NCBI GenBank assembly: GCA_029906195.1
Contig: JARWSJ010000002.1
Coordinates: 744,001 to 808,000, forward strand
DNA length: 64,000 bases
Direction of reading: 5' to 3'
Origin: Chitinophagaceae bacterium 26-R-25
Lineage (GTDB): Bacteria; Bacteroidota; Bacteroidia; Chitinophagales; Chitinophagaceae
Part shown: one piece after another, positions 25,775-34,872 of the stretch
Position numbering within the stretch: the stretch's first letter is position 1
How the letters are laid out: the number at the start of each line of letters is the position of its first letter
Program-made: the position numbers and the translations under genes
Notes under the pieces: model-generated
Database searches by the model: none
What the model saw: the letters and a program-made list of their open reading frames with translations, nothing else
Told to the model about the DNA's origin: nothing

Positions 25775-26572
25775 ATGGTTTCAAAACATATGATTGATGT
25801 AACTCACACTGAGGCTAATGCAAAAGCAATAAAATATATAGCCAAAAGGTACACTCCATTAAGTTATAAGAAGGATATTATTCAATTACTTCATCAAATT
25901 TATCCAAATTGGAATTTCAATGAATATGAAAAAATGCGGCTTCATGAATTGATTAGTAATTTTCTAATGGAAAATCATTTCGGAGAGCAAGCGTTAAAAT
26001 TTGAACTTTTTAACATCTTTAAAAAGAAGGATCTTGTTGCCGCATTCGAAATTAGAGTAGGAAATAGCCGTGCCGATTTTTTAACAATTAATGGAAGTAC
26101 AAGTAGTTTTGAAATCAAATCAAGTTTAGATAATTTAAACAAGTTAAAAAAGCAAGCTTCTGATTACATTCTAGCATTTGAGTTTAATCATTTAGTAATC
26201 GACGAAAAGCATACGCAAAAAGCTATTGGACTTGTTCCAGAATCATTTGGTTTGTGGAGTTTTAAGAACGGGAGAAAGACAATCCATAGGCATGCTTCAA
26301 CAAACAAAAATATAGACCCTGAAATTCAACTCACTTTGTTGAATAAAAAAGATTTGAAGCGTTTTTTTTATGAAGTGGATGGTAATGTCACCCAAGTATT
26401 AAAACAGTATAGTTCGATGGTCATAAATGAGCGATTTAAGGCTGCCCTAAAAATGAAATATTCTCTACGTTGGAATTTTCTGCTTAATAATGTAGATTTG
26501 ATTTTGCCTGTTGATTTGCAATTCTTTTTTAAGACCAATGTGAACCCAAATTTGATCTATCAAGGAATTTAA
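25775..26572 (+). CDS. sce7726-family protein, PD-(D/E)XK nuclease-like
   Basis: A 265-aa protein of the sce7726 family. The region NSRADFLTIN (D101) followed by SFEIKSS (E113-x-K115) has the spacing of a PD-(D/E)XK nuclease core, preceded by the helical E/K segment (LHELISNFLMEN). The family is usually found next to sce7725; here that partner lies immediately downstream on the opposite strand, overlapping by four bases at the stop codons (tail to tail). Its biochemical role is not established; the nuclease fold is inferred from the motif spacing. Confidence 0.8.
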   Translation: MVSKHMIDVTHTEANAKAIKYIAKRYTPLSYKKDIIQLLHQIYPNWNFNEYEKMRLHELISNFLMENHFGEQALKFELFNIFKKKDLVAAFEIRVGNSRADFLTINGSTSSFEIKSSLDNLNKLKKQASDYILAFEFNHLVIDEKHTQKAIGLVPESFGLWSFKNGRKTIHRHASTNKNIDPEIQLTLLNKKDLKRFFYEVDGNVTQVLKQYSSMVINERFKAALKMKYSLRWNFLLNNVDLILPVDLQFFFKTNVNPNLIYQGI

Positions 26573-27648
26573 TTAAATATGTTAAAACCTCCGCTATCAA
26601 TTTTTTTTCTAATACAATGTAAGTAATGCAAAAGGGCGATCTTTTTAAACTTTGCCATACTTCTCCCATTTTCGAGACCATCATTAATTGCCGTAATTAG
26701 CCTCCAACCTAAATTATCTGAATTTAGGTAACCAACGGGAGAATCTTTCATCCGGCTAGTTGAATCAGAAGAAATTACAGAAGGTACAATTGTATTTTCA
26801 AATTCGTCTAATTCTTTAACTTTTCCTTTAAAGCCGAAGAATGTATTATTAATTGCATCATAATAAAGAAAACCAGGGCTAATTATACCTCCTTCTGTCA
26901 AGTCATCCTTTTTAATTCCTCCGTAATCGCCAAATGCTGACCCTGAATAGTCTTGATACAAGTCAACTAGGCTGTTGTCAATTGTTGAAACTTCTTTTCC
27001 ATGATCAAGTTCAACATTGCTTATTTTGTTAATTGAACTCCTTAGAATAATTATTTTGCATTTGTCAAAACTGTTAAGCTTTGCCAATATTTCTCTAAAC
27101 GTTTCGTCTTGTTTGTCTGGAAGAACATTACCAAGGTCAACTATTAAAAAGTCTTGACTATGAGCTACCGATAGAATCTGCAGAAAATCATTGTTGAATG
27201 AATCTGGAAACGTTCTAAACGCTATTTGATCGAAATATTTGCGAAGATCATTTTCTTGGAGTTTAATAGAGCTAGGCTCCCCCGTTTTTAAAAAGTAAGA
27301 TGATACAACTGGAATTATTTTTTTCGAAAGTGGTGCAAGTTTAATTAAATGTGCGGTTCGCTCTTGCCTATTGCTTATAACCGTCCTTAGAAAAGTGATG
27401 ACACTTATTTTCATCTTACGTGAAAGTTTCAGATGGACTGGCAAATCGACAAATACCTTGTCGGCTTTAATTTTATTAATGAGTTCGATATGGATTTGTG
27501 TAAATGATTTTTTTGATCGTTGTTGATCTTTTTCCTTATAGATTTCTAGGCAAGGGTATATACTTTTCCCAAAATCAAATGATTTAAGAACTTTTATTTC
27601 TTCTTGCCTTACTCTTAGAACAGGCATGTATTTTAATTTATTGTTCAT
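26569..27648 (-). CDS. sce7725-family / T4 beta-like protein
   Basis: A 359-aa protein beginning KLKYMPVLRVRQEEIKVLKSF, the start pattern of the beta-protein (T4 beta, sce7725) family, with PCLEIYKEK soon after and, later, DFLIVDLGNV and YQDYSGSAFGDYGG. These proteins look like TIM-barrel-like folds of unknown chemistry and occur in defence loci. It follows the HigA-ImmA/IrrE gene by 14 nt, so it is the third gene of a toxin-antitoxin operon, and converges with the sce7726 partner. In other genomes sce7725 and sce7726 usually lie in the same direction; here the pair is split between two transcription units. Confidence 0.8.
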   Translation of the reverse strand: MNNKLKYMPVLRVRQEEIKVLKSFDFGKSIYPCLEIYKEKDQQRSKKSFTQIHIELINKIKADKVFVDLPVHLKLSRKMKISVITFLRTVISNRQERTAHLIKLAPLSKKIIPVVSSYFLKTGEPSSIKLQENDLRKYFDQIAFRTFPDSFNNDFLQILSVAHSQDFLIVDLGNVLPDKQDETFREILAKLNSFDKCKIIILRSSINKISNVELDHGKEVSTIDNSLVDLYQDYSGSAFGDYGGIKKDDLTEGGIISPGFLYYDAINNTFFGFKGKVKELDEFENTIVPSVISSDSTSRMKDSPVGYLNSDNLGWRLITAINDGLENGRSMAKFKKIALLHYLHCIRKKIDSGGFNIFN

Positions 27649-27662
27649 ACCAAATATTTATG

Positions 27663-28781
27663 TTACAGAATTTCATTCTTGTATTGTTCTTCAATAACAT
27701 AGGTTAATGAGATTTTAATTTTAAAGTTGGATCCAAACGAATGTGGAATCTTTCCAAGATTCTGCAATCGACCAATTACAATTGCAGGATGGGTATTATA
27801 AGTGCGAGCAATTTTACGAACTTCTTGTTCTGTAATTCGATCTGATAGCTCGTCTAGAAAATCATTGGGGAGTAACCATTTTGTTGCGAAATCATTAGCT
27901 TCTGTTTCCTTTTCATGATTTAATTTGTATTCGGCAAAGTCCTCAATAAATACCTCTTTTTTTCCGTGTAATAAAACATGGCCTGCTTCATGAAAAAATG
28001 TAAACCAAAAATGATCATTAGTTTTATAGCGATCTGTTAACTGAATTAGAGGATTTCCAGCGATCCATCTAGTAGCTCCACTAATAGGTGCTTTAGGTAG
28101 ACAAGCTGTATATATAACAGCTACGCCAGACTCCGAACAAAAGTTTTGTAGCTGTAAAGCATAATCTTCGGGAAATTCGGTTACTAAGGATTTGATTTTT
28201 TTCAATGATAATTTGAATTGATCCTTATTAAATTCTGGAAGTTTAAGCCTTCTCATTCCTAGTTCTCCCAATCTTAACCATACTCCCATACTGGCTAATG
28301 CCGTGCTGTGAGCAGAGCTTTTTCTAAAGTTTGTATTCGCATATTCTTCAATGTAAATATTCTCCCACTGAACTGTAGATGCTACTCCATAAAACTGAAG
28401 CAATTCGGATACCATTTGAGGACCAGCTTTGTCTGCCTTGATGTACCCAATTGATTTTAACTCTTTAATGGGATGCTTAGTGAGCCAATCCTTACATTCT
28501 TCTAAGGCTTCATCTTGCTCTATTCTTGATAATTTTTCACGATATAGCATTTCCCTGTTAAGCCAAAACTTTGCATCAATATTTAAAACTTTTTCTAATT
28601 GTAATGCGGTCTGAAAAGTTATGGGTTCCTTTCCTGATATTATATCATTTATTTTGGAAGGAGTCTTGCCCATTCGTTCGGCAAGTTCTGCTTGACTCAT
28701 TTTTATATATTCAATTGTTTCCAAAATAGCATCTCCTGGTTTTGAAAGCAATTCTCTCTCTTCTTTTAAAGATTGATTCAT
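27663..28781 (-). CDS. higA: HigA-type antitoxin fused to an ImmA/IrrE metallopeptidase domain
   Basis: A 372-aa two-domain protein. Residues about 18-75 are an XRE HTH (MSQAELAERMGKTPSKINDIISG). Residues about 205-320 carry FFHEAGHVLLHG (H264, E265, H268) and a downstream E294 in ETEAN, the zinc site of ImmA/IrrE peptidases, ending in KWLLP. Such proteins repress their promoter and may be self-cleaving switches. The HigB-type toxin gene is 15 nt upstream and an sce7725-like gene 14 nt downstream. The toxin-first order is typical for higBA. The peptidase residues are all present. Confidence 0.88.
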   Translation of the reverse strand: MNQSLKEERELLSKPGDAILETIEYIKMSQAELAERMGKTPSKINDIISGKEPITFQTALQLEKVLNIDAKFWLNREMLYREKLSRIEQDEALEECKDWLTKHPIKELKSIGYIKADKAGPQMVSELLQFYGVASTVQWENIYIEEYANTNFRKSSAHSTALASMGVWLRLGELGMRRLKLPEFNKDQFKLSLKKIKSLVTEFPEDYALQLQNFCSESGVAVIYTACLPKAPISGATRWIAGNPLIQLTDRYKTNDHFWFTFFHEAGHVLLHGKKEVFIEDFAEYKLNHEKETEANDFATKWLLPNDFLDELSDRITEQEVRKIARTYNTHPAIVIGRLQNLGKIPHSFGSNFKIKISLTYVIEEQYKNEIL

Positions 28782-28796
28782 AATGCGGTTTTTTCC

Positions 28797-29129
28797 TTAG
28801 TGATAATCCGTAGTGTTAATTATTCGAATTTCCGTAACCTTAATGGTATCAACTCCCTCGTCTTCCTTCAATGGGACGGGATCATTCGCAATCTCAAAAA
28901 TCATGCGGTGATTGGCTGAAATATCCACTGCCCATTTTCCTTTTTTATCTCCTGTTAACGGATGGCAGTTCGCGGCAGGCAATTGCATCAATACAGCCAA
29001 ATTTGGAGAGGATTTAATATCATCCAATCGTGCAGAAACTCTTTTCGCATTGACCCCGAATGCTTTTTTTATCTCGGAAGCGTCACTTAACTGTTTTCTA
29101 AGCTTATTTGAACTATAATCAATTTCCAT
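28797..29129 (-). CDS. higB: HigB/RelE-superfamily toxin
   Basis: A 110-aa protein of the HigB/killer-protein class: MEIDYSSNKLRKQL, then a loop ending in LPAANCHPLTGDKKGKWAVDI, ANHRMIFE and a last strand KVTEIRII. This layout is that of ribosome-dependent mRNA interferases. It begins the operon with HigA-ImmA/IrrE and sce7725. There is a possible operator just upstream (29145-29163). Activity is inferred from family. Confidence 0.85.
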   Translation of the reverse strand: MEIDYSSNKLRKQLSDASEIKKAFGVNAKRVSARLDDIKSSPNLAVLMQLPAANCHPLTGDKKGKWAVDISANHRMIFEIANDPVPLKEDEGVDTIKVTEIRIINTTDYH

Positions 29130-29144
29130 GCAAATATAATAATT

Positions 29145-29163
29145 ATTACCGAAAAAGGGTAAT
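29145..29163. promoter_or_regulatory. Possible HigA operator
   Basis: ATTACC (29145-29150) and GGTAAT (29158-29163) are 6-bp inverted arms spaced by seven bases, 16 nt upstream of the higB start. This is a natural place for antitoxin autoregulation. The match is short and could be chance. Confidence 0.45.
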
Positions 29164-30785
29164 TAAAAAACAAATGTATATATAAAAATTAAATTTGTAT
29201 AGTTTTTTCTTATAAAAAGATTTGTCAGTATAAGCACAGCGTTAGTTTCGGAAGATAAGCGTATTTGTAGGCTGTGAGAACTACTGACAATGCATTGGAA
29301 ATAACTCTTTTGGTTTCCATTTTGCCATAGGTGATTTTGGGAACGTTAAGGGGTTTTAATTCGTGTTTGATCTTTTGTTGCCGTTCACAATAAAAAATTT
29401 GAATTCCTGCTCAATTTCCTTCCCTGCCTTTTCTGATGGGTTGTGACCAATCTTAAACATCTTGATTGCCCTTCAGTCTTTCTTAATATTCGTTGATACA
29501 ATATTGATATGCGGGAGTCTGGCATTATGGTGCAAGTAAACAGGATAAGGTTGCTTTCCAAAATCAATTTTTTGCATGTAGGGAAGACATGGGTGGGTCC
29601 TAACTGGGGTTCTCTGATAGTGCCATTAGCTTCTTAAATGTTTTGATTTTGTCGGTGAAGTCTGGCTCATGAGTGGCTTTCCCAAAGTTTCGAGAATGGA
29701 TCATCATAGCCCTGTTTTATTTTAGTTTTAACCCTTTATAGTTAAGCACATTTCGAAGGCTCTTTTTCGCGTTTATGATTGAAACCATGGGTCATTGATG
29801 TTGCCAATTTGAAGTTTATCATCATTCATTTTCCGGGTAATAAAATTGCGGTGTAATCATGTTGTAGGTACCAGTTTTTCACCTCGTAGAAATGACCGAG
29901 TGAATACATTTTTTGTGGACCGGTTGGAAGTTGGGGCTGGTAGAATTTAACTCCTTTTTTAGTCGAATTAGTTCCTGCATACAGTTATCTAATGATTGGT
30001 TACGGGAGTAGATCATGGTCGGGTTATCAAAGACTTTTTTTCGAATAAAATTAATCAGTTTCCAGCAGGTCGAACGGGGAAACTTATTATTGATGGTATT
30101 CCATTTTTTTAGGTGTAATTCACGCTTTGGGGATCTTTGTTCTTGTTGTTTTTTGGTCACTCATCACGCTATCTTTTGCACTTTTAAAAATCGAAAAACT
30201 ATCAACAATCATTAAAAATAACCGACCGCGACTCCGGAGCAGGGGCGGCAAGATCGTCCGTTGTATGACAACGGAACATCTTGCCGGGAGCGGCGCAGCA
30301 GGTTCCCTCAGGTTTTTATAAATTTTGGCTTTGCAATAAGTTTTGACGAAGGCGAAACTATATCTAAGTAGCTATTGCACTTTGGTGATCCTTCCTAAAT
30401 CGGTTGTTTTCTTTCTTTTCTCATGCGAAAATATGTATTACAAATACAGCATTGAAAGGGCATTTAAAAATCATGCTGGTCCTTAATATTGATCTTGAAA
30501 AATTCGCATTGCTATGGAAAATAATGACACGTAAAAATGGTATTTTAGATTGTCAGAAAAGGAAGTTTTCAATGTTGTAAAAAATGATATTTTGCTTGCC
30601 GGGAAGCGGATAAAATGTTGAGTAGAAGTAGCTTGAAAAATTGAAAAAGATGTAAAAAATATTGTTGAAGGAAAAACCTATTGGAGGTAATTTAAACTGT
30701 TGGAAATTTGCCGTTTTCAGGCTGTTTTTTTGGAGTTTATTTAGCCTATGAAAAATGGATAACTAGTATTCTATAGATGACAAAT
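29164..30785. other. Decayed 1.6-kb stretch with no intact gene
   Basis: Frames are broken throughout. A 93-codon minus-strand frame (29879-30160) reads like a fragment of a mobile-element protein (YSRNQSLDNCMQEL) but I cannot name it, and a 60-codon minus-strand frame at 29385-29567 is similarly unsupported. The GC-rich block at 30224-30320 contains a strong hairpin listed separately. This looks like a remnant of an older element insertion. Confidence 0.6.
30246..30286. repeat. GC-rich hairpin in the decayed region
   Basis: CGGCAAGAT (30246-30254) pairs with ATCTTGCCG (30278-30286), and CCGTTGT (30258-30264) with ACAACGG (30268-30274), separated by a small interior loop and a 3-nt terminal loop. 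The surrounding 100 nt are far more GC-rich than the island average. It may be a mobile-element end or a leftover structured RNA. Confidence 0.7.
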
Positions 30786-31019
30786 TTATAGCGGTTTTTC
30801 GGGAATGAAATCTCTGGGAGAGCATTTGAATACTCTTGCGAGTGCGTTCAAATGATTTACATTATACTTTGCTCTTCTTTTTGGCGTTTCAACATGACCT
30901 ACAAAACTATCACTCATGTTAAGTTTCTGCGAAAGCAGAATTTGGGAATAGCCAAATTCAATGCGCTTTTCCTTTACTTTTTGAATTATATATTTTTCTA
31001 TTCTCGTTTGCTCACTCAT
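30786..31019 (-). CDS. XRE-family HTH regulator
   Basis: A 77-aa protein starting at the ATG at 31019 (an upstream start would use the intergenic operator). It contains VKEKRIEFGYSQILLSQKLNMSDSFVGHVE, a classic lambda-repressor-like HTH, then NHLNALARVF and a short tail. It is divergent from an ECF sigma gene with a 12-bp palindrome between, so autoregulation is likely. No toxin partner is adjacent. Confidence 0.78.
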   Translation of the reverse strand: MSEQTRIEKYIIQKVKEKRIEFGYSQILLSQKLNMSDSFVGHVETPKRRAKYNVNHLNALARVFKCSPRDFIPEKPL

Positions 31020-31056
31020 TGATAGCAAGCAAAGAAATTTAGCAATTTTTATCAAA

Positions 31057-31068
31057 GGTACATGTACC
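31057..31068. promoter_or_regulatory. 12-bp palindromic operator between XRE and ECF genes
   Basis: GGTACATGTACC is a perfect palindrome at the midpoint of the 93-nt gap between divergent genes. A TATCTTTA string at 31088-31095 resembles the Bacteroidota -7 element (TAnnTTTG). The palindrome suits binding by the XRE protein and could control both directions. Confidence 0.6.
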
Positions 31069-31112
31069 ATTGTTTGATTTTTATTTGTATCTTTATAGGG
31101 AAACAGAATTTT

Positions 31113-31682
31113 ATGTCATTAGAAAATAATTCGGATGCGAGGTTAGTGTCATTCCGTTTAGGCGAAGAAAGCTCGCTACAGCACTTTTTCGATCATTATT
31201 TTCCGGCCCTTGTTTATTTTTCGTACGATATAACCAAAGACCAGGCCGTGGCCGAGGAAATTGCTTCCGATGCGTTCCTGAAACTTTGGAATAAACGGAG
31301 CCAGTTTTTTAAAGTGAATTCCTTGAAAGCCTATCTATACAGAGTCGTGAAAAATGCCTCGATTGATTTTATTCGCAGCAGTAAAGTGGTGTACAAAAAC
31401 GAACAGAGTTATCACTATTTTGCCGATACCACAGAGAAAGCGATTGAAGAAAAAATGATCGCTTCTGAAACATACGCCATGATACTTGCGGTAATCGAAA
31501 CAATGCCGGCGGGCTACCAAAGAGTTTGTCGTGGCATATTCTTAGAAGGCAAATCTTATGAAGAACTTGCAGATGAATTAAACATCACTAACGTTAATAT
31601 CCGAAACCAGAAATCTAAAGCCATTCTATTCCTCAGAAAAAGAATTCCACTTGCTATTCTGATACCACTGTTTTTTATTTGA
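31113..31682 (+). CDS. ECF-type RNA polymerase sigma factor (island-borne)
   Basis: A 189-aa protein started at the ATG at 31113 (MSLENNS). Region 2 reads FFDHYFPALVYFSYDITKDQAVAEEIASDAFLKLWNK (in parts) and region 4 ends in GKSYEELADELNITNVNIRNQKSKA. The family is the Bacteroidota RpoE/ECF group, typically paired with FecR anti-sigma factors. No FecR or SusC follows here; downstream is only a 350-nt gap. It may serve promoters of the island. Confidence 0.87.
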   Translation: MSLENNSDARLVSFRLGEESSLQHFFDHYFPALVYFSYDITKDQAVAEEIASDAFLKLWNKRSQFFKVNSLKAYLYRVVKNASIDFIRSSKVVYKNEQSYHYFADTTEKAIEEKMIASETYAMILAVIETMPAGYQRVCRGIFLEGKSYEELADELNITNVNIRNQKSKAILFLRKRIPLAILIPLFFI

Positions 31683-31981
31683 AAAAAGTTTTGTTTAGTG
31701 GTATTTGAAGTGGCAAAAACTGTATTATTTTTTTCCTGAGAGGGGAAGGTTGTGGTGATTTTAGGTAAGGGAAGTCAAAAAATCTTTTGTGGTATCATCT
31801 CGCTGTCTACGAAACTGCCATCGGGTCGCCAATTTCGCGGGGGAAAGACCAATCTTAATTTGTACAACAATATTCCATCCAACTTGCTCTACCTGGATAC
31901 TAACCATTCAATAAACTGGAAACCCAAAAGCCTTTCTTTTGCCAAGCTTTTCTTCGGCGTTTGAAAAGAAAAGCGGGGACG

Positions 31982-32015
31982 AAAAAGCCATCCCTTAACC
32001 AAGGGATGGCTTTTT
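31982..32015. terminator. Bidirectional rho-independent terminator
   Basis: A perfect 15-bp stem: arms AAAAAGCCATCCCTT (31982-31996) and its complement 32001-32015, a 4-nt loop AACC, with A/T runs at both bases. It lies between the convergent ends of the ECF sigma gene region and the DUF932 gene, so it can serve both strands. Confidence 0.9.
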
Positions 32016-32035
32016 GTATACGGTAGTTTATGGTC

Positions 32036-33082
32036 TTAACTGAGCGCCATACGGTCCATGCAAAGATTGAATGCGGCTTGTGTTCTGAGTTGTGCGACAC
32101 CTCCGAGCATTACCGATTTTAATTTTGTCTCCTCGTTTTTATATTGCTTCACATTTTGAAAATAGCCGGTGATACCATTGTACGCACCAAACAAAGTTCC
32201 TTTGGTTGTGTCCATTGCTTGCGAAGGTGCGCTCATGGTATATTCAAATGTTTTATGGCAAATGTTTATGAATTGGGTGGATAGTTCATCTTCTAATCCT
32301 TCCTGTACTTTTTTTAGTACTTCTTTATTGGGCACCATGGCCAGTTGGATCAATTTCTTTACTTCGGCGTCTTCTATTTTTATTTTTGCCCATCGGTTAA
32401 AAATGTCGTTCATGTCCGTTGATAACCTGCTAGTAATGCCCATCAAAGTGTGCGCCTGTACAAGTCTTTCTTTTGCGCTCGGTGTATGTCTTATTTTGAA
32501 AGAATTGCTGCAATTTGCAAGCGCAGCAGCCAAAGTGTTGGCGCAGACAATCCGGACAGGAGTGAAGGCGGCGGTAATGCTTCCCAATCCATCATGAGAG
32601 GTGGTAAGGAATAGGTATTGTTCGATTAAATCATCACGTCCTACTTTGATATAGGAAGGCAGTTTAGCAGTAATAAAAATTCGCCTACCGTTTCCGAGTG
32701 CACCCGCTGTTTCATACTGGATGCCGTCGCCCTCAACGATGGAATCAAAAAAAGTGAATGCATCTATGTTTTGAACAATCTCATAATCCTTACCCACAAC
32801 CCCTAAAACTTGCTCAGTATCTGTGCGAACCGTTGCGTAATAATTGGGTACTTCTATTTCAGGTATTTTTATTTCTACTTCTGGGTTTGCTTCCTGGTTT
32901 TCGTTGTCAAAGGTAAACAACTGTCTTTTTTCTACGGTGTAATTGAGTCCAGCAAATTCAATGGCTTCTTTACTGGTTGGATAATTTTCGACTATGGTGC
33001 CTAGTCCATGCCATGCTTTTTGTTGGACACTAAAAAAACTATGGTTGCCTGTCTTGCCGTTGAAATTTATATTGTGTGCCAT
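32036..33082 (-). CDS. DUF932 domain protein (phage/plasmid-like)
   Basis: A 348-aa protein starting at the ATG at 33082 (MAHNINFN). It has the DUF932/TIGR03299 landmarks: VQQKAWHGLG near residue 22, YEIVQNIDAFTFFDS, then GRRIFITAKLP, LFLTTSHDGLGSITAAFTPVRIVC, and a C-terminal helix block. The family is very common on plasmids, phages and integrative elements in Bacteroidota; function is unknown. It follows an SSB gene by 88 nt, consistent with a small element-maintenance operon. Confidence 0.88.
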   Translation of the reverse strand: MAHNINFNGKTGNHSFFSVQQKAWHGLGTIVENYPTSKEAIEFAGLNYTVEKRQLFTFDNENQEANPEVEIKIPEIEVPNYYATVRTDTEQVLGVVGKDYEIVQNIDAFTFFDSIVEGDGIQYETAGALGNGRRIFITAKLPSYIKVGRDDLIEQYLFLTTSHDGLGSITAAFTPVRIVCANTLAAALANCSNSFKIRHTPSAKERLVQAHTLMGITSRLSTDMNDIFNRWAKIKIEDAEVKKLIQLAMVPNKEVLKKVQEGLEDELSTQFINICHKTFEYTMSAPSQAMDTTKGTLFGAYNGITGYFQNVKQYKNEETKLKSVMLGGVAQLRTQAAFNLCMDRMALS

Positions 33083-33170
33083 GATTTTACAATTTGAAGT
33101 GTTTGAATAATTTTTTAGATTGAGCATTTGAAGAATGCGTGACGCAGTTAACCCGCGCCACGCGGAGTGT

Positions 33171-33554
33171 TTAGAATGGTAAGTCCTCTGTTACGTCTTC
33201 ACCCTTTGCAGGAGTGTCGTTAACAGATTCATTTACCTCGTTACGTGAAGAGTTAAAGAACTTCAACTGTTGCACATGCATGTTGAGGGAACCTTTTGGC
33301 TCGCCTTCAGTGTTTAGCCAAACATTCAACCCGATTTTTCCAAACAGCTCTACGATAGAACCTTTTTTCAAATAGCCTGCAACGGTAGTGTTGTTCCAAT
33401 AGGCGCAACTGATATAGGTTACTTTTGTAACCACCTCTGTTTGTCCCTTTGGTTTGTAGCGGTCATTGATCGCAATGGAGAAATTGACTACTGCGCGACC
33501 GTCTTTTAAAGTAGCTGTTGTTGCGTCTGCTGTTAGTCTGCCGGTGATTTCCAT
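33171..33554 (-). CDS. ssb: Single-stranded DNA-binding protein
   Basis: A 127-aa OB-fold protein: MEITGRLTADATTATLKDGR, VVNFSIAIND, YISCAYWN, KGSIVELFGKIGLNVW, MHVQQLKFF, and an acidic tail ending DLPF, the usual interaction tip. It is the mobile-element type of SSB, shorter than chromosomal copies. Together with the DUF932 gene and the 69-aa gene it forms the likely element-housekeeping operon on the minus strand. Confidence 0.9.
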   Translation of the reverse strand: MEITGRLTADATTATLKDGRAVVNFSIAINDRYKPKGQTEVVTKVTYISCAYWNNTTVAGYLKKGSIVELFGKIGLNVWLNTEGEPKGSLNMHVQQLKFFNSSRNEVNESVNDTPAKGEDVTEDLPF

Positions 33555-33583
33555 AACTGTAATATTTAGAAGTGAATAAATGC

Positions 33584-33793
33584 TTATCTGTTAAATAGTG
33601 TGAGGTTTTTGGATGCTACTTTGTTGGGGTAGTGGGTGTGACTGAATTTTCTTGTCAGGTAATAAATGGTGATGTCTTCATTTTGAAGAATTGCCCATGC
33701 TGAACGAAGTGCATTCGTGCGGTTTAGTTTTCTTTTGCGTTGAATCTCCCATGAGAGAAACATAAGTTTTGATAGTTGAATGTTGTTGTACAT
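33584..33793 (-). CDS. Small conserved element protein, 69 aa
   Basis: A basic protein with MFLSWEIQRKRKLNRTNALR followed by SAWAILQNEDITIYYLTRK. I recognise the pattern as one of the small genes commonly beside SSB and DUF932 in Bacteroidota elements, but the function is not known. It is the first gene of the minus-strand operon, 29 nt upstream of ssb. Confidence 0.65.
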   Translation of the reverse strand: MYNNIQLSKLMFLSWEIQRKRKLNRTNALRSAWAILQNEDITIYYLTRKFSHTHYPNKVASKNLTLFNR

Positions 33794-33859
33794 ACGCTGC
33801 CTGGTTTACAGTTGAATATTTACTGAGGATACCTGGAGTCTTTTTCTTCAAATCTTATT

Positions 33860-34110
33860 GAAGTACTCGGCTGGATCGCCTCGTTCACAAACCTGTAGCA
33901 ACCCGGCATTAGGGCTGACCGCGTGAAAGTCAAGGCTTGGAAGGGAAATACACTCCCGCTAACATGCACGCCGAAGGCGACCAACCGGGAGGAAGATTTT
34001 CCGCATCAACTCCGCAGGAGCAAGCGAAGTGAAACGAAAGCGCAGGCCTTGCTTTCGAAGGGCAGCATAATACCTTCGCTATAAGGGAGCAGAAGGAGCG
34101 TATTAGAAAT
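33860..34110 (-). ncRNA. GC-rich conserved-looking noncoding block upstream of the SSB operon
   Basis: About 250 nt with near 50% GC in a roughly 35% GC island and no open frame worth calling. On the minus strand it would form the 5' leader of the 69-aa/ssb/DUF932 operon. Short self-complementary pieces occur (for example GAAGGTATTATGCTGCCCTTCG, CGCCTTCGGCG). I recall similar blocks next to element genes in other Bacteroidota, but cannot name an RNA family. It may be a structured leader, an oriT-like site or a replication region; strand is inferred from the neighbours. Confidence 0.45.
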
Positions 34111-34872
34111 TTTCCAATAAGTTTATCCGGATCATAAATTCTCTTGGCAGAACATTATTTTACTACTAGTAAATGAAGTGTTGAGAGGATAATGGAAATG
34201 TTATTTTAATTGACTCCTATCTTCTGTTTTATGAATGGAGTCAAGTCGATTACAAATTAATTTGTCTAGTTTGCAATAGATTGAATTCAAAACGTATTCA
34301 ATCTACGTTCGATTCCCTCGCACACTTGGCTCCGCTGGTATTTTGATCAACTGTATTTTAATTAGCTACTTTATAAAAAACTATTGCCGAATACGTCTTG
34401 GAAATGGCTCGGAATCGCAGCGTTGTTTAGCAACTGTAATCACTTAATTATCAGACTGAAATGCGCTCGTTTACAGCCGAAATCCTCCGCCAAAGGGTTC
34501 GAATTTTGTTGCTGTTGAAATACCAAGGATGCAACACGCTGATGTAGAGGATTTCGTCCTTTTGGATATTTTTTCGCTATTTCAATTTGGTAACTAACTA
34601 CTTGATTTTCAAAATAGAAAAGATTGAGGTGATTTTAGACTGGTAGCTGGAAATTCCAGTCAAGTTGGTCCAATTTCGCCGCTAACTGCGAATGCAATGA
34701 TGTATTCTCGGTCATTTTTCAGCAAGGACGACCGGCTTAAAACAATTGACAGTTTGACTTTTTTAGTAAGGATTTTGTCTTAATTATAAACACTGGAAGG
34801 GTAGATATAATAGAAATTTGCAATTCGTTGAGGCTTATTGTGAAGCAGTCAGACGACTTTAAATTTCAAAAA
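34111..34872. other. Intergenic region, no gene seen
   Basis: About 760 AT-rich nucleotides with stop codons in all frames and no tRNA or clear repeat. It separates the element-housekeeping operon from the next plus-strand pair. Confidence 0.5.

Noticed and set aside
29879-30160. 93-codon minus-strand frame
   Set aside because: Contains a plausible protein-like patch but no complete domain; likely remnant.
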